From: G965247775 sp965247775
Lineage (GTDB): Bacteria > Chloroflexota > Dehalococcoidia > Bin125
DNA: 64,000 bases
Assembly: GCA_965247775.1 (NCBI GenBank)
Contig: OZ252031.1
Location: 1,798,001 to 1,862,000, forward strand
Reading direction: 5' to 3'
Below are positions 53,487 to 62,841 of the stretch, piece by piece (within the stretch, counting starts at the first letter, position 1; each line of letters starts with the position of its first letter). The notes beneath the pieces were generated by a model that worked only from the letters and a program-made list of their open reading frames with translations, was not told the origin of the DNA and searched no databases. The translations under genes were made by a program, and so were the position numbers.

Positions 53487-54335
53487 GTGGTCAAAGCGAT
53501 CGATGTACACGTGCATCCGCCGGCGCCGGGCAAGGACAACCTGGCGGACGACCCGGAAATCGCGGCCTACTTTCGGGGCGGTCTGTCGCCGCAAGACATC
53601 GAGGAGACGGCGGCCTACTACGCCGAGCAGGAGATGCTGGGCGTGCTGCTGCACATCGACGATGAGACGGCGTCGGGCGAGCCGCCGGTCGCGAACGACT
53701 ACATCGCCGAGTCGGTGGCGCGCTGGCCGGAGCAGTTCCTGGGCTTTGGCTCGGTCGATCCGTGGAAAGGAGCGGCGGCGGTGCGGGAGACGCGGCGCTG
53801 CGCCGAGGAGCTAGGGCTGCGCGGGCTCAAGTTCCATCCGCAGCAGCAGGCCTTCTATCCCAACGACCCCCGCTTCGCCCCGCTCTGGGCGGCGGCGCAG
53901 GATCTGGGGCTGGTGGTGCTGCTGCACACGGGAACGACGGGGGTGGGGGTGGGGAAGCCTGGCGGCGGCGGGATCAAGCTGAAGTACGCGGAACCGATCC
54001 CCTACCTGGACGATGTCGCGGCGGACTTCCCCGATCTGACGATCATCATGGCGCACCCAAGCTTCCCCTGGCAGGAGCAGCAGCTGGCGATGCTGGTGCA
54101 CAAGCCGAACGTCTACATGGACCTCTCGGGCTGGTCACCGAAGTACTTCTCGCCGCTGCTCGTGCAGTACGCGAACCACCTGGTCTCGGACAAGGTGCTG
54201 TTCGGGTCGGACTATCCGGTGATTAACCCGGAGCGTTGGCTGAAGGACTTCGCGACGCTGGATCTGTCGGACGCGGTGCGGGAGAAGATTCTGTTGCGCA
54301 ACGCGGAGCGAATCCTGGGGCTGGCGGCGAGCTGA
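53487..54335 (+). CDS. amidohydrolase-2 family metal-dependent hydrolase
   Basis: 282 residues from GTG 53487, after GAGGAGA. TIM-barrel metal site: DVHVHPP (HxH), GLKFHPQQQAFYPND, the metal His in IIMAHPSFPW, and the terminal LFGSDYPVINPERW with its Asp. The family includes decarboxylases of the ACMSD type and hydrolases. The adjacent acyl-CoA dehydrogenase and CoA transferase suggest use in aromatic or carboxylic acid breakdown; this is inference. Confidence 0.9.
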   Translation: MVKAIDVHVHPPAPGKDNLADDPEIAAYFRGGLSPQDIEETAAYYAEQEMLGVLLHIDDETASGEPPVANDYIAESVARWPEQFLGFGSVDPWKGAAAVRETRRCAEELGLRGLKFHPQQQAFYPNDPRFAPLWAAAQDLGLVVLLHTGTTGVGVGKPGGGGIKLKYAEPIPYLDDVAADFPDLTIIMAHPSFPWQEQQLAMLVHKPNVYMDLSGWSPKYFSPLLVQYANHLVSDKVLFGSDYPVINPERWLKDFATLDLSDAVREKILLRNAERILGLAAS

Positions 54336-54339
54336 GGCG

Positions 54340-55329
54340 TCAGGCGAGAAGGGCGATGCCGACGAGGGCGAGGGCTGTGCCGGCGACGGCCCAGATCGTG
54401 ACGCGCTCGCGCAGGACGAACACCGCCAGGGGCAGGGCGAAAAGCGGCGAGGTGGCGAAGAGGACGGCGGCGGGCCCCACGCCGATGTCCTGAATGGCGA
54501 AGATGAAGAGGACGCTGCCGATCCCCCCGGAGGCGATGCTGGAGAGCGCGATGATGCCGGCGGTGCGGCGGTCGATGCGGCGGCGGCGGAGGGCGCTGCT
54601 GGGGCGCGCGTAGACCACGAAGACAGTGCCGAAGGCGGCAACCGGGACGTGCACGATGGCGACGGCGGCGGCGTCGATGCCGTCCGAGGTGGCACGGATC
54701 CAGGTGCTGTCGGTGGCCCAGGCGAAGGCCGCGACGAGGGCGATGATGACGCCCCCCGTGGAACGCGAGAGGACGGGGCCGGACAGCGCCAGGCGGCGGA
54801 CGGATCGGGCGGGAGCGCCGGCGCCCCCGGCGATGGGGGGATAGGCGGCTGGGGCCTCGGGCGGCGGGACCGGCGCCGGCGCCGGTGCGGCCGCGGGCCG
54901 CTGGGTGCCCCGCAAGGCGACGAGGTAGACGCCCAGGAGGATCAGTGCGGCGCCGCCCGCGGCCCGTGCCCCGACCTGCTCGTCCAGGAAAAGGACGGGG
55001 AAGAGAAAGGCGGCGAGGCTGTAGACGCCGGTCACCAGCATGTAGGAGCGGGTGAGGCCCAAGTAGTGAATGGAGAGGGCGTAGAGCGGCTCGCCGATGC
55101 CCCAGCCGATGAGGCCGGCGAGGACGAGCTGCCAGATGATGCCGCCGGACAAGCCGGCCACGTCGCCCTGGGCCCCGAGGATGAAGACGAGCGGGAGGAG
55201 GAAGAAGGGGACGACGGCGGCACGAACGGCGGCGATGGAGAGCGCATCAACGCGGTTCGCGTACCGAGCGATCACCATGCCGGCGACGGCATAGCCCAGG
55301 GCAGAGACGAGGATGGCGAGCACACCCAT
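54340..55329 (-). CDS. EamA/DMT-family transporter
   Basis: 329 residues from ATG 55329 (MGVLAILVSALGYAVAGMVI). Ten predicted transmembrane helices in two EamA repeats are separated by a cytoplasmic linker rich in Pro and Ala (about 155-190). GWGIGEPLYALSIHYLGLTR and the second-repeat GVGPAAVLFATSPLFALPLA are typical. The substrate is unknown. It ends 4 nt after the convergent amidohydrolase. Confidence 0.87.
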   Translation of the reverse strand: MGVLAILVSALGYAVAGMVIARYANRVDALSIAAVRAAVVPFFLLPLVFILGAQGDVAGLSGGIIWQLVLAGLIGWGIGEPLYALSIHYLGLTRSYMLVTGVYSLAAFLFPVLFLDEQVGARAAGGAALILLGVYLVALRGTQRPAAAPAPAPVPPPEAPAAYPPIAGGAGAPARSVRRLALSGPVLSRSTGGVIIALVAAFAWATDSTWIRATSDGIDAAAVAIVHVPVAAFGTVFVVYARPSSALRRRRIDRRTAGIIALSSIASGGIGSVLFIFAIQDIGVGPAAVLFATSPLFALPLAVFVLRERVTIWAVAGTALALVGIALLA

Positions 55330-55393
55330 GGGCTGGTCGGTGCCTCCTGGGCGCCATTGTGGCAGGCGCGCGGGCTGCGCGCGCCGCACGGCT

Positions 55394-55399
55394 TATACT
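55394..55399 (+). promoter_or_regulatory. -10-like TATACT for the MFS gene
   Basis: TATACTCC matches the greA -10 and lies 25 nt before the GTG at 55425. Confidence 0.4.
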
Positions 55400-55424
55400 C
55401 CGACGGCATGCAGAAATCGACTCC

Positions 55425-56714
55425 GTGAGCCGCCGCACCGCGCTCGCTCGTCAATTCCCCGCCATGACGCACTCGGACTACCGGGCGCTCTGGATCGCGG
55501 CGGGGATGTCGTCGGCCACGTTGTGGGCGATGATGATGGCGCGAGCCTGGCTGGCGCTGGAGCTGACGGACAGCGGCTTCGTGGTGGGGGCGGTGACGTT
55601 CGCGGGGATGATTCCCTGGCTGATCGCGCCGCTGGGTGGGGCGCTGGCCGATCGCTACGACCGGGCGCGGTTGATCGCGCTGGCGGCGGCGTTGCAGATC
55701 GCGCAGGCGCTGGGGCTGGCGGCGCTCGCCTTCAGCGGGCTGGTGGAGGTCTGGCACCTGCTGGTGTTCGCGCTGGTGAACGGGTCCCTGTGGGCGGGGA
55801 TCGAGCAGCCAGCCTTCCAGGCGCTGGTGCCGAACACCGTGGCCCGGCCGGCGCTGATGAACGCGATTCTGCTGTTCGGGCTGACGCCGGCCGCGATCGG
55901 GCGGCTGATCGGGCCGATCGCGGGCGGACCGCTGCTGAGCGGGCTGGGGGCGTCGTGGATCTTCGTGGTGGCGGCGATCCTCTCGACGATCGAAATCTGG
56001 CGGCTGCGCCGCATCCGCACGCGCTCCACGGGGCAGGGGCGGGGGAGCGGCCGGGGGATCCTGGCGGAGGTCGGGGCCAGCCTGCGGGAGGCGCTGCGCT
56101 TCCTGGGTGTCAGCCGGCACGCGCGCCTGATGATCGCGCTGATCACGGTGCATTGTCTCTTCACGATGGGCTTCGACGCGCTGCTGCCGATCCACGCGCG
56201 CGACGTCTTCGACGGGGATGCGAACGTGTTTGGCTCGTTGCTGATCGCGATCGGCGTGGGGGCGCTGCTGGGCATCGTCGCGATGACGCGGGTGACGAGC
56301 GATCGGGCGCGCGGGGCGCTGTTCCTGGCGACGGGGGTGGGGTCGGGGCTGGGGCTGGTGATCCTGGGGCTGGCGCCGACGCTGCCGGTGGCCTATCTGG
56401 GGGCGGCGCTGCTGGGCGGGGCGGGGACAGTGTTCGTGGCGACGGGCGTGTCGTCGTTGCAGGAGGCGGTGCCGGACGGGATCCGGGGCGGGGTGATGGC
56501 GATCTTCCTGATGACGGCGGGCGGGATCATGCCGATCATGAGCCTCGTCAACGGGACGATCTCGGACGTGATCAGCACGCGCATCCTGATCGCGGGGCCG
56601 GGGGTGCTATTCATCGTGGCGCTGCTGCTGTGGTCGCTGGCGGAGTCAGACTTGCGGCGGATGTATCGGACGGGCGGCGTGGGCGCGGGGCTGCCGGCGG
56701 CGGCCGGGGACTGA
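55425..56714 (+). CDS. MFS transporter, EntS/exporter-like
   Basis: 429 residues from GTG 55425; ATG 55464 (MTHSDYRALWIAAGMSSATL) is an alternative with a more usual N-terminus. About twelve transmembrane helices. The MFS motif A appears as GGALADRYDRARLIALAAAL between helices 2 and 3. It resembles the MFS_3 group of multidrug and siderophore exporters. It is divergent from the EamA gene, with the promoter region between them. Confidence 0.87.
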   Translation: MSRRTALARQFPAMTHSDYRALWIAAGMSSATLWAMMMARAWLALELTDSGFVVGAVTFAGMIPWLIAPLGGALADRYDRARLIALAAALQIAQALGLAALAFSGLVEVWHLLVFALVNGSLWAGIEQPAFQALVPNTVARPALMNAILLFGLTPAAIGRLIGPIAGGPLLSGLGASWIFVVAAILSTIEIWRLRRIRTRSTGQGRGSGRGILAEVGASLREALRFLGVSRHARLMIALITVHCLFTMGFDALLPIHARDVFDGDANVFGSLLIAIGVGALLGIVAMTRVTSDRARGALFLATGVGSGLGLVILGLAPTLPVAYLGAALLGGAGTVFVATGVSSLQEAVPDGIRGGVMAIFLMTAGGIMPIMSLVNGTISDVISTRILIAGPGVLFIVALLLWSLAESDLRRMYRTGGVGAGLPAAAGD

Positions 56715-57152
56715 CTGCCGCCGCCCTCTCGTCCTGTCAGGCTGTGCTGGCGCCTTCGCTGCGGGCGCGGCGCACCTGGGATTCAGCGCGAGGCCGGAGG
56801 CGGCGAGCGAGAATCCGCTTCTGAGCGTGGCGAAGACGGCGGGGGCGGCGCCCAAGCGAGCGGCGGGTCGCCGGGCGGCGACCGTACATCTGGCTGAGGG
56901 AAGTGCGGACGGCGGACGTGCTGTCAAGTGTCTCGTTGTACATGGGTGTTTGCCTTCCCGCCGTGCGCCGGGGTGGTGAGGGTCTGGCCTGGCTGTCTCT
57001 GAAGGCATCTTCGGCCGGGAGGGACGCCCCCGGCTTCGCCCGAAAGCGGCGCCTCAGGGACGAATCGTCGGCCGAGGCAGCCGTTATCCTCCCGCGGGTC
57101 GGGCCGCGCCGGTCCGGGCCAGTCCGGGCTGCGCCGGCCGGAGGGAGCGCAC
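56715..57152. other. 438-nt intergenic stretch
   Basis: A minus-strand frame from 56943 (MYNETLDSTSAVRTSLSQMY) and a neighbouring frame with the hydrophobic LGAAPAVFATLRSGFSLAAS could be two parts of a broken small protein, but this is weak. TATCCT at 57085-57090 is a -10-like box 63 nt before the amidase start. Confidence 0.3.
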
Positions 57153-58559
57153 ATGTCTGACGTAGATCTGGCCTACGCCACTGTCGAGGAGCTAGCGCCG
57201 CGGATCGCGGCAGGCGAGATCTCGCCGGTCGCATTGACGCGGGCGCAGCTGGCGCGGATCGGGCAGCTGGACGGGGAGCTGAAGAGCTACCGCACGCTGA
57301 CGGCGGAGGCGGCGCTGGCCGAGGCGGCGGCGGCGGAGGCGGCGATCGGCCGGGGGGAGTACCGAGGGCCGCTGCACGGCATCCCGGTGGCGGTGAAGGA
57401 TCTCTGCTTCACGGCCGGGGTCGTGACGGCGGGCGGCACGACGGTGCGCCGCGACGTCATCCCGGACGAGGACGCCACCGTCGTGCGGCGGCTCCGGCAG
57501 GCGGGGGCGGTCCTGCTGGGCAAGCTGACGCTGACGGAGGGCGCGATGGGGGGCTACCACCCCCACCTGGACATCCCGCTGAACCCCTGGAACGCGGAGC
57601 GCTGGTCTGGGGCGTCGTCGAGCGGGTCGGGGGTGGCGACGGCGGCGGGGCTTTGCTACGTGTCGCTGGGCAGCGACACCGGCGGGTCCATTCGCTTCCC
57701 GGCGGCGGCCAACGGCACGGTGGGGCTGAAGCCCACCTGGGGACGGGTGAGCCGCTTCGGGGTCTGGGCGCTGGCGGAGTCGTTGGACCACGTGGGGCCC
57801 ATCACGCGATCGACATTCGACGCCGCGGCGGCGCTGCAGGCGATCGCGGGGCCGGACCGGCAGGACCCGACGGCCCTGCCCGACCCGGTGCCGGACTATC
57901 TGGCGGGGCTGGACGCGGGCGTCCGCGGCTTGCGACTGGGCATCGATCGGGAGTGGGCACGTCGCGACGTGCAGCCGGAGGTGACGGCGGCGGTGGAGGG
58001 GGCGGCGGAGGTCCTGGCGGGGCAGGGAGCGGAGATCGTGGAGGTGTCGCTGCCGGAGATGCGGGAGGCGCTGGAACATTGGCCCCTGCTCTGCGCGTCG
58101 GAGGCGGCGCTGGCGCACGCGGAGACGTACCCCAGCCGGGCCGGCGAGTACGGGGCTTGGTACCGGGCCTGGCTGGAGCGGGGTCATCGAGCGACGGCGG
58201 TGGAGTACGCGCGGGGGCATGTCGCGCGGCTGGAGCTGAGCGCGCGCCTGCGCGACGCCTTCGCGTCGATCGAGGCACTGATCTGCCCGGCGATGCCGTT
58301 CACGGCCTTCCCGGTGACGCGCGAGATGCTGGTGGAAGCGCCGGCGCGATTCGGCATGTCGCGGCTGCGCTTCACGGCGCCGTTCGACCTGAACGGCGCG
58401 CCCACGCTGACGCTGCCGGCCGGACTGAGCAGTGAGGGACTGCCGCTTTCGGTGCAGTTCGCGGGGAAGGCGCTGAACGAGGAGTCCCTGTGCCGCATCG
58501 GCCGGGCCTACGAGGTGGCGACGGACTTCCGCCCGCTGCGTCCGCCCTTGGACGGATAG
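57153..58559 (+). CDS. amidase (amidase signature family)
   Basis: 468 residues. Catalytic Lys in GIPVAVKDLCF, the Ser loop in WSGASSSGSGVATAAG and the nucleophile in LGSDTGGSIRFPAAANG. The conserved GLKPTWGRVSRFGV follows. It is a second amidase, unlike the one at 8820-10304 in its loop sequences. No gatB or gatC is near, so it is probably catabolic. ATG start after GGAGGG. Confidence 0.9.
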   Translation: MSDVDLAYATVEELAPRIAAGEISPVALTRAQLARIGQLDGELKSYRTLTAEAALAEAAAAEAAIGRGEYRGPLHGIPVAVKDLCFTAGVVTAGGTTVRRDVIPDEDATVVRRLRQAGAVLLGKLTLTEGAMGGYHPHLDIPLNPWNAERWSGASSSGSGVATAAGLCYVSLGSDTGGSIRFPAAANGTVGLKPTWGRVSRFGVWALAESLDHVGPITRSTFDAAAALQAIAGPDRQDPTALPDPVPDYLAGLDAGVRGLRLGIDREWARRDVQPEVTAAVEGAAEVLAGQGAEIVEVSLPEMREALEHWPLLCASEAALAHAETYPSRAGEYGAWYRAWLERGHRATAVEYARGHVARLELSARLRDAFASIEALICPAMPFTAFPVTREMLVEAPARFGMSRLRFTAPFDLNGAPTLTLPAGLSSEGLPLSVQFAGKALNEESLCRIGRAYEVATDFRPLRPPLDG

Positions 58560-58578
58560 CGCTCGCGGCGGGCGGGCG

Positions 58579-58584
58579 TAGACT
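58579..58584 (+). promoter_or_regulatory. -10-like TAGACT
   Basis: TAGACTGC lies 20 nt before the ATG at 58605, with GAGGAGGGCGGGG between as ribosome binding site. Confidence 0.4.
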
Positions 58585-58604
58585 GCCGCGCGAGGAGGGC
58601 GGGG

Positions 58605-59468
58605 ATGGACTGGGAGAGCGCGCGGAGCGACGTGGCGCGGGTGAACGGCGTGCGGCTGCACTATCGCGAAGCGGGCAGCGGCCCAGCGCTGCTGCTGCTG
58701 CACGGCTGGCCCGAAACGTCGTACACCTTCCGCAAGGTGCTGGGGCCCCTGGCGGCGCACTATCGGGTGGTGGCGCCGGACCTACGGGGCCTGGGGGCGT
58801 CGGACCGGCCGGCGACCGGGTACGACGTCCGCACGCTGGCCACCGACGTGGCGGCGCTGATCGAGGCGCTGGGGCTGGAGCGCCCGTACCTGGTGGGGCA
58901 CGACTGGGGTGGCCTCATCGCGCGGCGCTTCGCGCTAGACCGGCCGGGAGAGCTGGCACGGATCGCGATCCTGGACGTCGCGCCGCACGAGCAGGTCTTC
59001 GCCAACCTCACGGCCGACGTGGCGAAGGCCACCTGGCACTTTTACTTCAACGCGGTGCCGGATCTGCCGGAGCGGCTGGTGGCGCACGACGTGGAGGGCT
59101 TCCTGCGCTCGCTGTTCCGCCCCAAGTGCCACAACCCGGGGCGCTTCATCGAGGAGTGCATCGACGAGTACACGCGGGCCTACTCGCAGCCCGGGGCGCT
59201 GCGGGCCGGCTTCGCCTACTACCAGGCGATGTTCGCCGAGAACCGCGCCTTGGACCGGGAGAGCGCCGGCCGCATGATCACCGAGCCGCTGCTGGTGCTC
59301 TGGGGCAACGACGGCGGCATGGGCGGCACGGTGGACGTCCTTTCGATGTGGCGGGCGGAGGCGGCGCAGGTCGAAGGGCGGGGCTTCGACGCCTGCGGGC
59401 ACTACCTGCCGGAGGAAGCACCGCAGGAGACGGTGGCGGAGTTGCTGCGCTTCGGCAGGGCGAGCTGA
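58605..59468 (+). CDS. alpha/beta hydrolase, epoxide hydrolase/haloacetate dehalogenase-like
   Basis: 287 residues. LLLLHGWPETSYTF provides the oxyanion hole (HGxP), the nucleophile is Asp in LVGHDWGGLIARRFAL, and the late His is in CGHYLPEEAPQE. An Asp nucleophile points to epoxide hydrolase or dehalogenase activity rather than an esterase. Residues RPKCHNPGRFIEECIDEYTR form the cap. The substrate is unknown. Confidence 0.88.
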   Translation: MDWESARSDVARVNGVRLHYREAGSGPALLLLHGWPETSYTFRKVLGPLAAHYRVVAPDLRGLGASDRPATGYDVRTLATDVAALIEALGLERPYLVGHDWGGLIARRFALDRPGELARIAILDVAPHEQVFANLTADVAKATWHFYFNAVPDLPERLVAHDVEGFLRSLFRPKCHNPGRFIEECIDEYTRAYSQPGALRAGFAYYQAMFAENRALDRESAGRMITEPLLVLWGNDGGMGGTVDVLSMWRAEAAQVEGRGFDACGHYLPEEAPQETVAELLRFGRAS

Positions 59469-59496
59469 GCGGCGCCGGGGCGTCGCGCTCCGAGGG

Positions 59497-60156
59497 CTAG
59501 TCCGGCCAGCGCTGCCAGACGATCGCCTCGTCGACGGGGAGGCGGCGGGTGGGCCCGAAGCGGCCGCGTGGGTAGCCGACAGGGATCATGCAGAAGGTCT
59601 CGACGCCCTCGGGGAGGTTGAGGATCTGCTTGATGCGGTCCTCGTGGAGGAGGTGCAGGGTGGTGAGCGTGGCGCCGAGGCCCTTGGCGCGGCAGGCCAG
59701 GAGCAGGTTCTGCACGGCGGGGAAGATCTGGCCGCCGGCGACGCGCAGGCGCACCTGGGCGTCGCGCTGCCTGACGGGGATGGCGCGCCCATCGAGGGCG
59801 GCGAAGATCAGCACTGGGATCTCAGCCAGGTGGTCGCCCTGCCAGCGAACGGCGCGCATGAGGCGCTCCCATTCGTCCTGACTCTGATGCGGCAGCGGGG
59901 CGGTATTCATCTCGGCTTGGTAGACGTCGACGGCGCGGCGGTAAAGCTCGCCGATGGCGCGGCGAGGATCGGGGTCGGTCACCACGATGAAGCGCCAGCC
60001 CTGGCTGTTGCTGCCGCTGGGAGCGTGGGTGGCGTAGCCGATCACGTCGCGGATGAGGGCCGGCGGGACAGGGTCGGGCTTGAGACGGCGCATGGCGCGC
60101 ATCTCAGTCATGGCTTGGAAGACGTCCACGGGCTCCCCTCTCGCGATGGAGGTCAC
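59497..60156 (-). CDS. nitroreductase-family protein
   Basis: 219 residues. FMN-dependent nitroreductase pattern: MRAMRRLKPDPVPPALIRDV, ATHAPSGSNSQGWRFIVV and QNLLLACRAKGLGATLTTLH, with the C-terminal GYPRGRFGPTRR. It probably reduces nitro or quinone-like substrates with NAD(P)H. It is divergent from the LLM oxidoreductase downstream. Confidence 0.9.
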   Translation of the reverse strand: MTSIARGEPVDVFQAMTEMRAMRRLKPDPVPPALIRDVIGYATHAPSGSNSQGWRFIVVTDPDPRRAIGELYRRAVDVYQAEMNTAPLPHQSQDEWERLMRAVRWQGDHLAEIPVLIFAALDGRAIPVRQRDAQVRLRVAGGQIFPAVQNLLLACRAKGLGATLTTLHLLHEDRIKQILNLPEGVETFCMIPVGYPRGRFGPTRRLPVDEAIVWQRWPD

Positions 60157-60203
60157 GGTAGCGCCCCCGGGGCTTGGGGCCTGCGTGTGGCGCGGGGCGC
60201 TGC

Positions 60204-60209
60204 TAGCCT
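60204..60209 (+). promoter_or_regulatory. -10-like TAGCCT
   Basis: TAGCCTGC lies 32 nt before the ATG at 60242; GAAAGGGGGG between is the ribosome binding site. Confidence 0.35.
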
Positions 60210-60241
60210 GCAGCGCATTCCTGCCAGCGAAAGGGGGGACG

Positions 60242-61174
60242 ATGCCGGCGCCGAACGTGGGGGCGATGATCGCCAGCTGGGACGATCGGAAAGGCGTGAC
60301 GGCGGCGATGACGCTGGAGGCGGCGCGGCGCGCGGAGGCGGTGGGGCTGGATGCGCTGACCGTGGGGGACCACGTGACCTTCTACGGCTACGGCAACGAC
60401 GGCCTGATCACCCTGACCGCAGCGGCGACGGTAACGCAGCGGATCCAGCTCAAGACCTCCGTCTACCTGCTGCCGCTGCGGCACGTGGTGCCGGTGGCCT
60501 TGCAAGCGGCGCAGCTGGCGCAGCTGTCGAGGGGGCGGCTGGTGTTCGGAATCGGCGTGGGTGGCGAGGACCCGCACGAGTTCACGAGTTGCGGCGTGGA
60601 CCCGCACACGCGCGGCGCGCGTACGAACGAGGCGCTGCAGGTCCTGCGCCGCCTCTGGACGGAGAACGACGTCAGCTTCCAGGGAGAGCATTTCCAACTG
60701 GATGCGGTCAGCCTGGACCAGAAGCCGCCGGGACCGCTGCCGATCTTCGTGGGGGGGAGGAGCGACGCGGCGCTGCGGCGGGCGGGGCGCTACGGGGACG
60801 GCTACACGGGCGTCTGGCAGTCGGTGGAGCGGATGCAGCAGGCGGCGGCGCTGATCGACGAAGCGGCGCGGGCGGCGGGGCGGCCGGCGGGAGGGGTGGA
60901 GATGGGGATGCAGTTCTGGGCGGGGGTCGCGGACGATCGGAGGGCGGCACGGGATCTGCTGGCGCGGGCGATGCAGGGGACGTACAGGATCCCCTTCGAA
61001 CGGTTCGAGAGGTACACCCCCTACGGGCCGGCGGGGGAGATCGCGGAGTTCCTCGCGCCGTACGTCGAAGCGGGGGCACGCCACATCAATCTGGTGCTGG
61101 CGCAGCCGACGCCGGAGGAGAACATCGAGCGAGCGGCGGAGATCCGGCAGGCGCTGCACGCACTCGTGGCTTGA
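60242..61174 (+). CDS. LLM-class flavin/F420-dependent oxidoreductase
   Basis: 310 residues from ATG 60242. Luciferase-like TIM barrel: MTLEAARRAEAVGLDALTVG, LKTSVYLLPLRHVVPVALQA, LSRGRLVFGIGVGGEDPHEF and PLPIFVGGRSDAALRRAGRY. It resembles F420-dependent members found in Chloroflexota and Actinobacteria. Another family member lies at 61894-62838, and a more distant one at 30566-31807. The substrate is unknown. Confidence 0.9.
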   Translation: MPAPNVGAMIASWDDRKGVTAAMTLEAARRAEAVGLDALTVGDHVTFYGYGNDGLITLTAAATVTQRIQLKTSVYLLPLRHVVPVALQAAQLAQLSRGRLVFGIGVGGEDPHEFTSCGVDPHTRGARTNEALQVLRRLWTENDVSFQGEHFQLDAVSLDQKPPGPLPIFVGGRSDAALRRAGRYGDGYTGVWQSVERMQQAAALIDEAARAAGRPAGGVEMGMQFWAGVADDRRAARDLLARAMQGTYRIPFERFERYTPYGPAGEIAEFLAPYVEAGARHINLVLAQPTPEENIERAAEIRQALHALVA

Positions 61175-61222
61175 GCGAGGTGCGCCGGCATCACGCGGTC
61201 GATGGGGCTGGGAGGATGCGGG

Positions 61223-61437
61223 ATGCGGGGCCAACGAGGTGTTGGGGAGGCGGCGTTGCTGCTGGCCGCTCCGCTGATTGCGGCGGCTTGTGGCGGAGAC
61301 GACGACGGGGGCAGGCGGCGTTCGACCTGTTCGGGAGCGCCGCGGCAATCGCGAACCAGGAGTCGATCGAGGGAGGCGACACGCGGGTGGCGCTCTTCGT
61401 GGGATTGCGCAAAGCGGCCACGACTATCACTTCGTGA
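61223..61437 (+). pseudogene. truncated lipoprotein, frameshifted
   Basis: ATG 61223 gives MRGQRGVGEAALLLAAPLIA followed by lipobox AAAC and GGDDDG. One base is missing in the G-run near 61312, after which GQAAFDLFGSAAAIANQESI follows to a stop at 61437. The mature part is only about 45 residues. It looks like the start of a longer lipoprotein whose remainder was deleted. Its end overlaps the beginning of the SRPBCC frame. Confidence 0.45.
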
Positions 61438-61894
61438 CGAACTGGCGGGTGCCGGGCAAGATCGAGGACGTCGCGGCGCTGATCAGCGCCGCGCTGTCGT
61501 TGCCGCGCTGGTGGCCGAGCGTCTATCTGGCCGTGGAGGAAGTGGAGCCGAGCGACGCGGACGGCGTGGGGCGGGTGGTGGAGCTGCTCACCCGGGGCGG
61601 CTGCCGTACCGGCTGCGCTGGCGCTTCCGCGTGACCGCGGTGGAGGCGCCGGGACGCTACGCCCTGGAGGCGTGGGGGGACTTCGTGAGGCGGGGCGAGT
61701 GGACGCTGCGGCAGGAAGGTGCGCCGGTCGCGCTGCGCCACGACTGGCGCGTGCGAGCGGAGAAGCTGCTGCTGCGCCGCTTGTCCTGGCTGCTGCGGCC
61801 GCTGTTCGCGGCCAACCATCGCTGGGCCATGGCGCAAGGGGAGCACAGCCTGCGGCGGGAGCTGGCGCGTATGGCGTCCGAGGGGAGCGGCTGA
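61395..61894 (+). pseudogene. SRPBCC/polyketide-cyclase-like protein, frameshifted, start lost
   Basis: A frame with HDYHFVTNWRVPGKIEDVAA, ALSLPRWWPSVYLAVEEVEP and VVELLTRG has START/SRPBCC character. One base is missing near 61600. The next frame continues LPYRLRWRFRVTAVEAPGRY and LEAWGDFVRRGEWTLRQEGA to the TGA at 61892-61894. No start codon with a ribosome binding site is found; the 5' end appears replaced by the lipoprotein fragment. Its stop overlaps the next ATG (TGATG). Confidence 0.6.
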
Positions 61895-62838
61895 TGCGAG
61901 TGGGCCTCATGGTCGAAGGGCAGGCCGGGCTGACGTGGGAGCGCTGGCGGCACATCCTGGCGCTGGCGGAACGGCTGGGCTTCCCTTCGTTGTTTCGTTC
62001 CGACCACTACATGATCAACCACTGGCGCGACTCGCTCGAGGCGTATCTGTCGTTCGTGCTGGCGGCGGAGGTGACGTCGGGCCTGCGCTTCGGGCCCATG
62101 GTGTCGCCCGTGACGTTCCGCAGCCCGGCGGATGTGGCGCGCATGGCGGGGCAGATCCAGCTGCTCAGCGGGGGGCGCTTCGTACTGGGGCTGGGGGCAG
62201 GCTGGAACGCGGAGGAACACGCGGCCTACGGCATCTCCTTCCCCCCACTGAGGGAGCGGATGGGGCGGCTGGAGGAAGCGCTGCGGCTGATTCCGGCGCT
62301 CTGGCAGCCTGGTCCCACGACGTACGCCGGCCGCTACTACCGCGTCGAGCAGGCAGAGTGCCTGCCCCTCCCTGAGCCGCCGCCGCCGATCCTGATCGGC
62401 GGGTCCGGGCCGAAGCGTACGCTGCGCTTGGCGGCCCGCTACGCCGACGAGTGGAACTCGGTCTATCTGGGGCCGGCGCTGTACGCCGAGCGAGCGAGAG
62501 CGCTGGAGCAGCACTGTGCGGACGTGGACCGGGACCCCGCCACCATCCGACGGTCGATGATGCTTTTCGCGCTGGTGGGACCGACGCCGACGCACGTGGA
62601 GGCCGTGACGCGCACCGTGATGGCGTTCCAGGCCCTGGATGGCGACCCGGCTGCGTTCCAGCAGGAGCAGGCCGCGACGGGGATGATCGTCGGCGGGCGG
62701 GAGGAGTTGGTCGAGACGCTGGGCCAACTGGCGGAGTCGGGGCTGGAGGAGGTGATGCTGCAGCACTTCCACTTCGACGACGACGAGATCCCCACCTGGT
62801 ACGCGGAGGAGATCGCGCCGGCGGTGGCACACCTGTAG
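61894..62838 (+). CDS. LLM-class flavin/F420-dependent oxidoreductase
   Basis: 314 residues from ATG 61894, which overlaps the preceding stop by one base. Family stretches: LALAERLGFPSLFRSDHYM, LRFGPMVSPVTFRSPADVAR, LLSGGRFVLGLGAGWNAEEH and PPPILIGGSGPKRTLRLAAR. Similar F420-dependent glucose-6-phosphate-dehydrogenase-like proteins have unknown substrates. It ends 3 nt before the convergent SDR. Confidence 0.92.
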   Translation: MRVGLMVEGQAGLTWERWRHILALAERLGFPSLFRSDHYMINHWRDSLEAYLSFVLAAEVTSGLRFGPMVSPVTFRSPADVARMAGQIQLLSGGRFVLGLGAGWNAEEHAAYGISFPPLRERMGRLEEALRLIPALWQPGPTTYAGRYYRVEQAECLPLPEPPPPILIGGSGPKRTLRLAARYADEWNSVYLGPALYAERARALEQHCADVDRDPATIRRSMMLFALVGPTPTHVEAVTRTVMAFQALDGDPAAFQQEQAATGMIVGGREELVETLGQLAESGLEEVMLQHFHFDDDEIPTWYAEEIAPAVAHL

Positions 62839-62841
62839 ACG

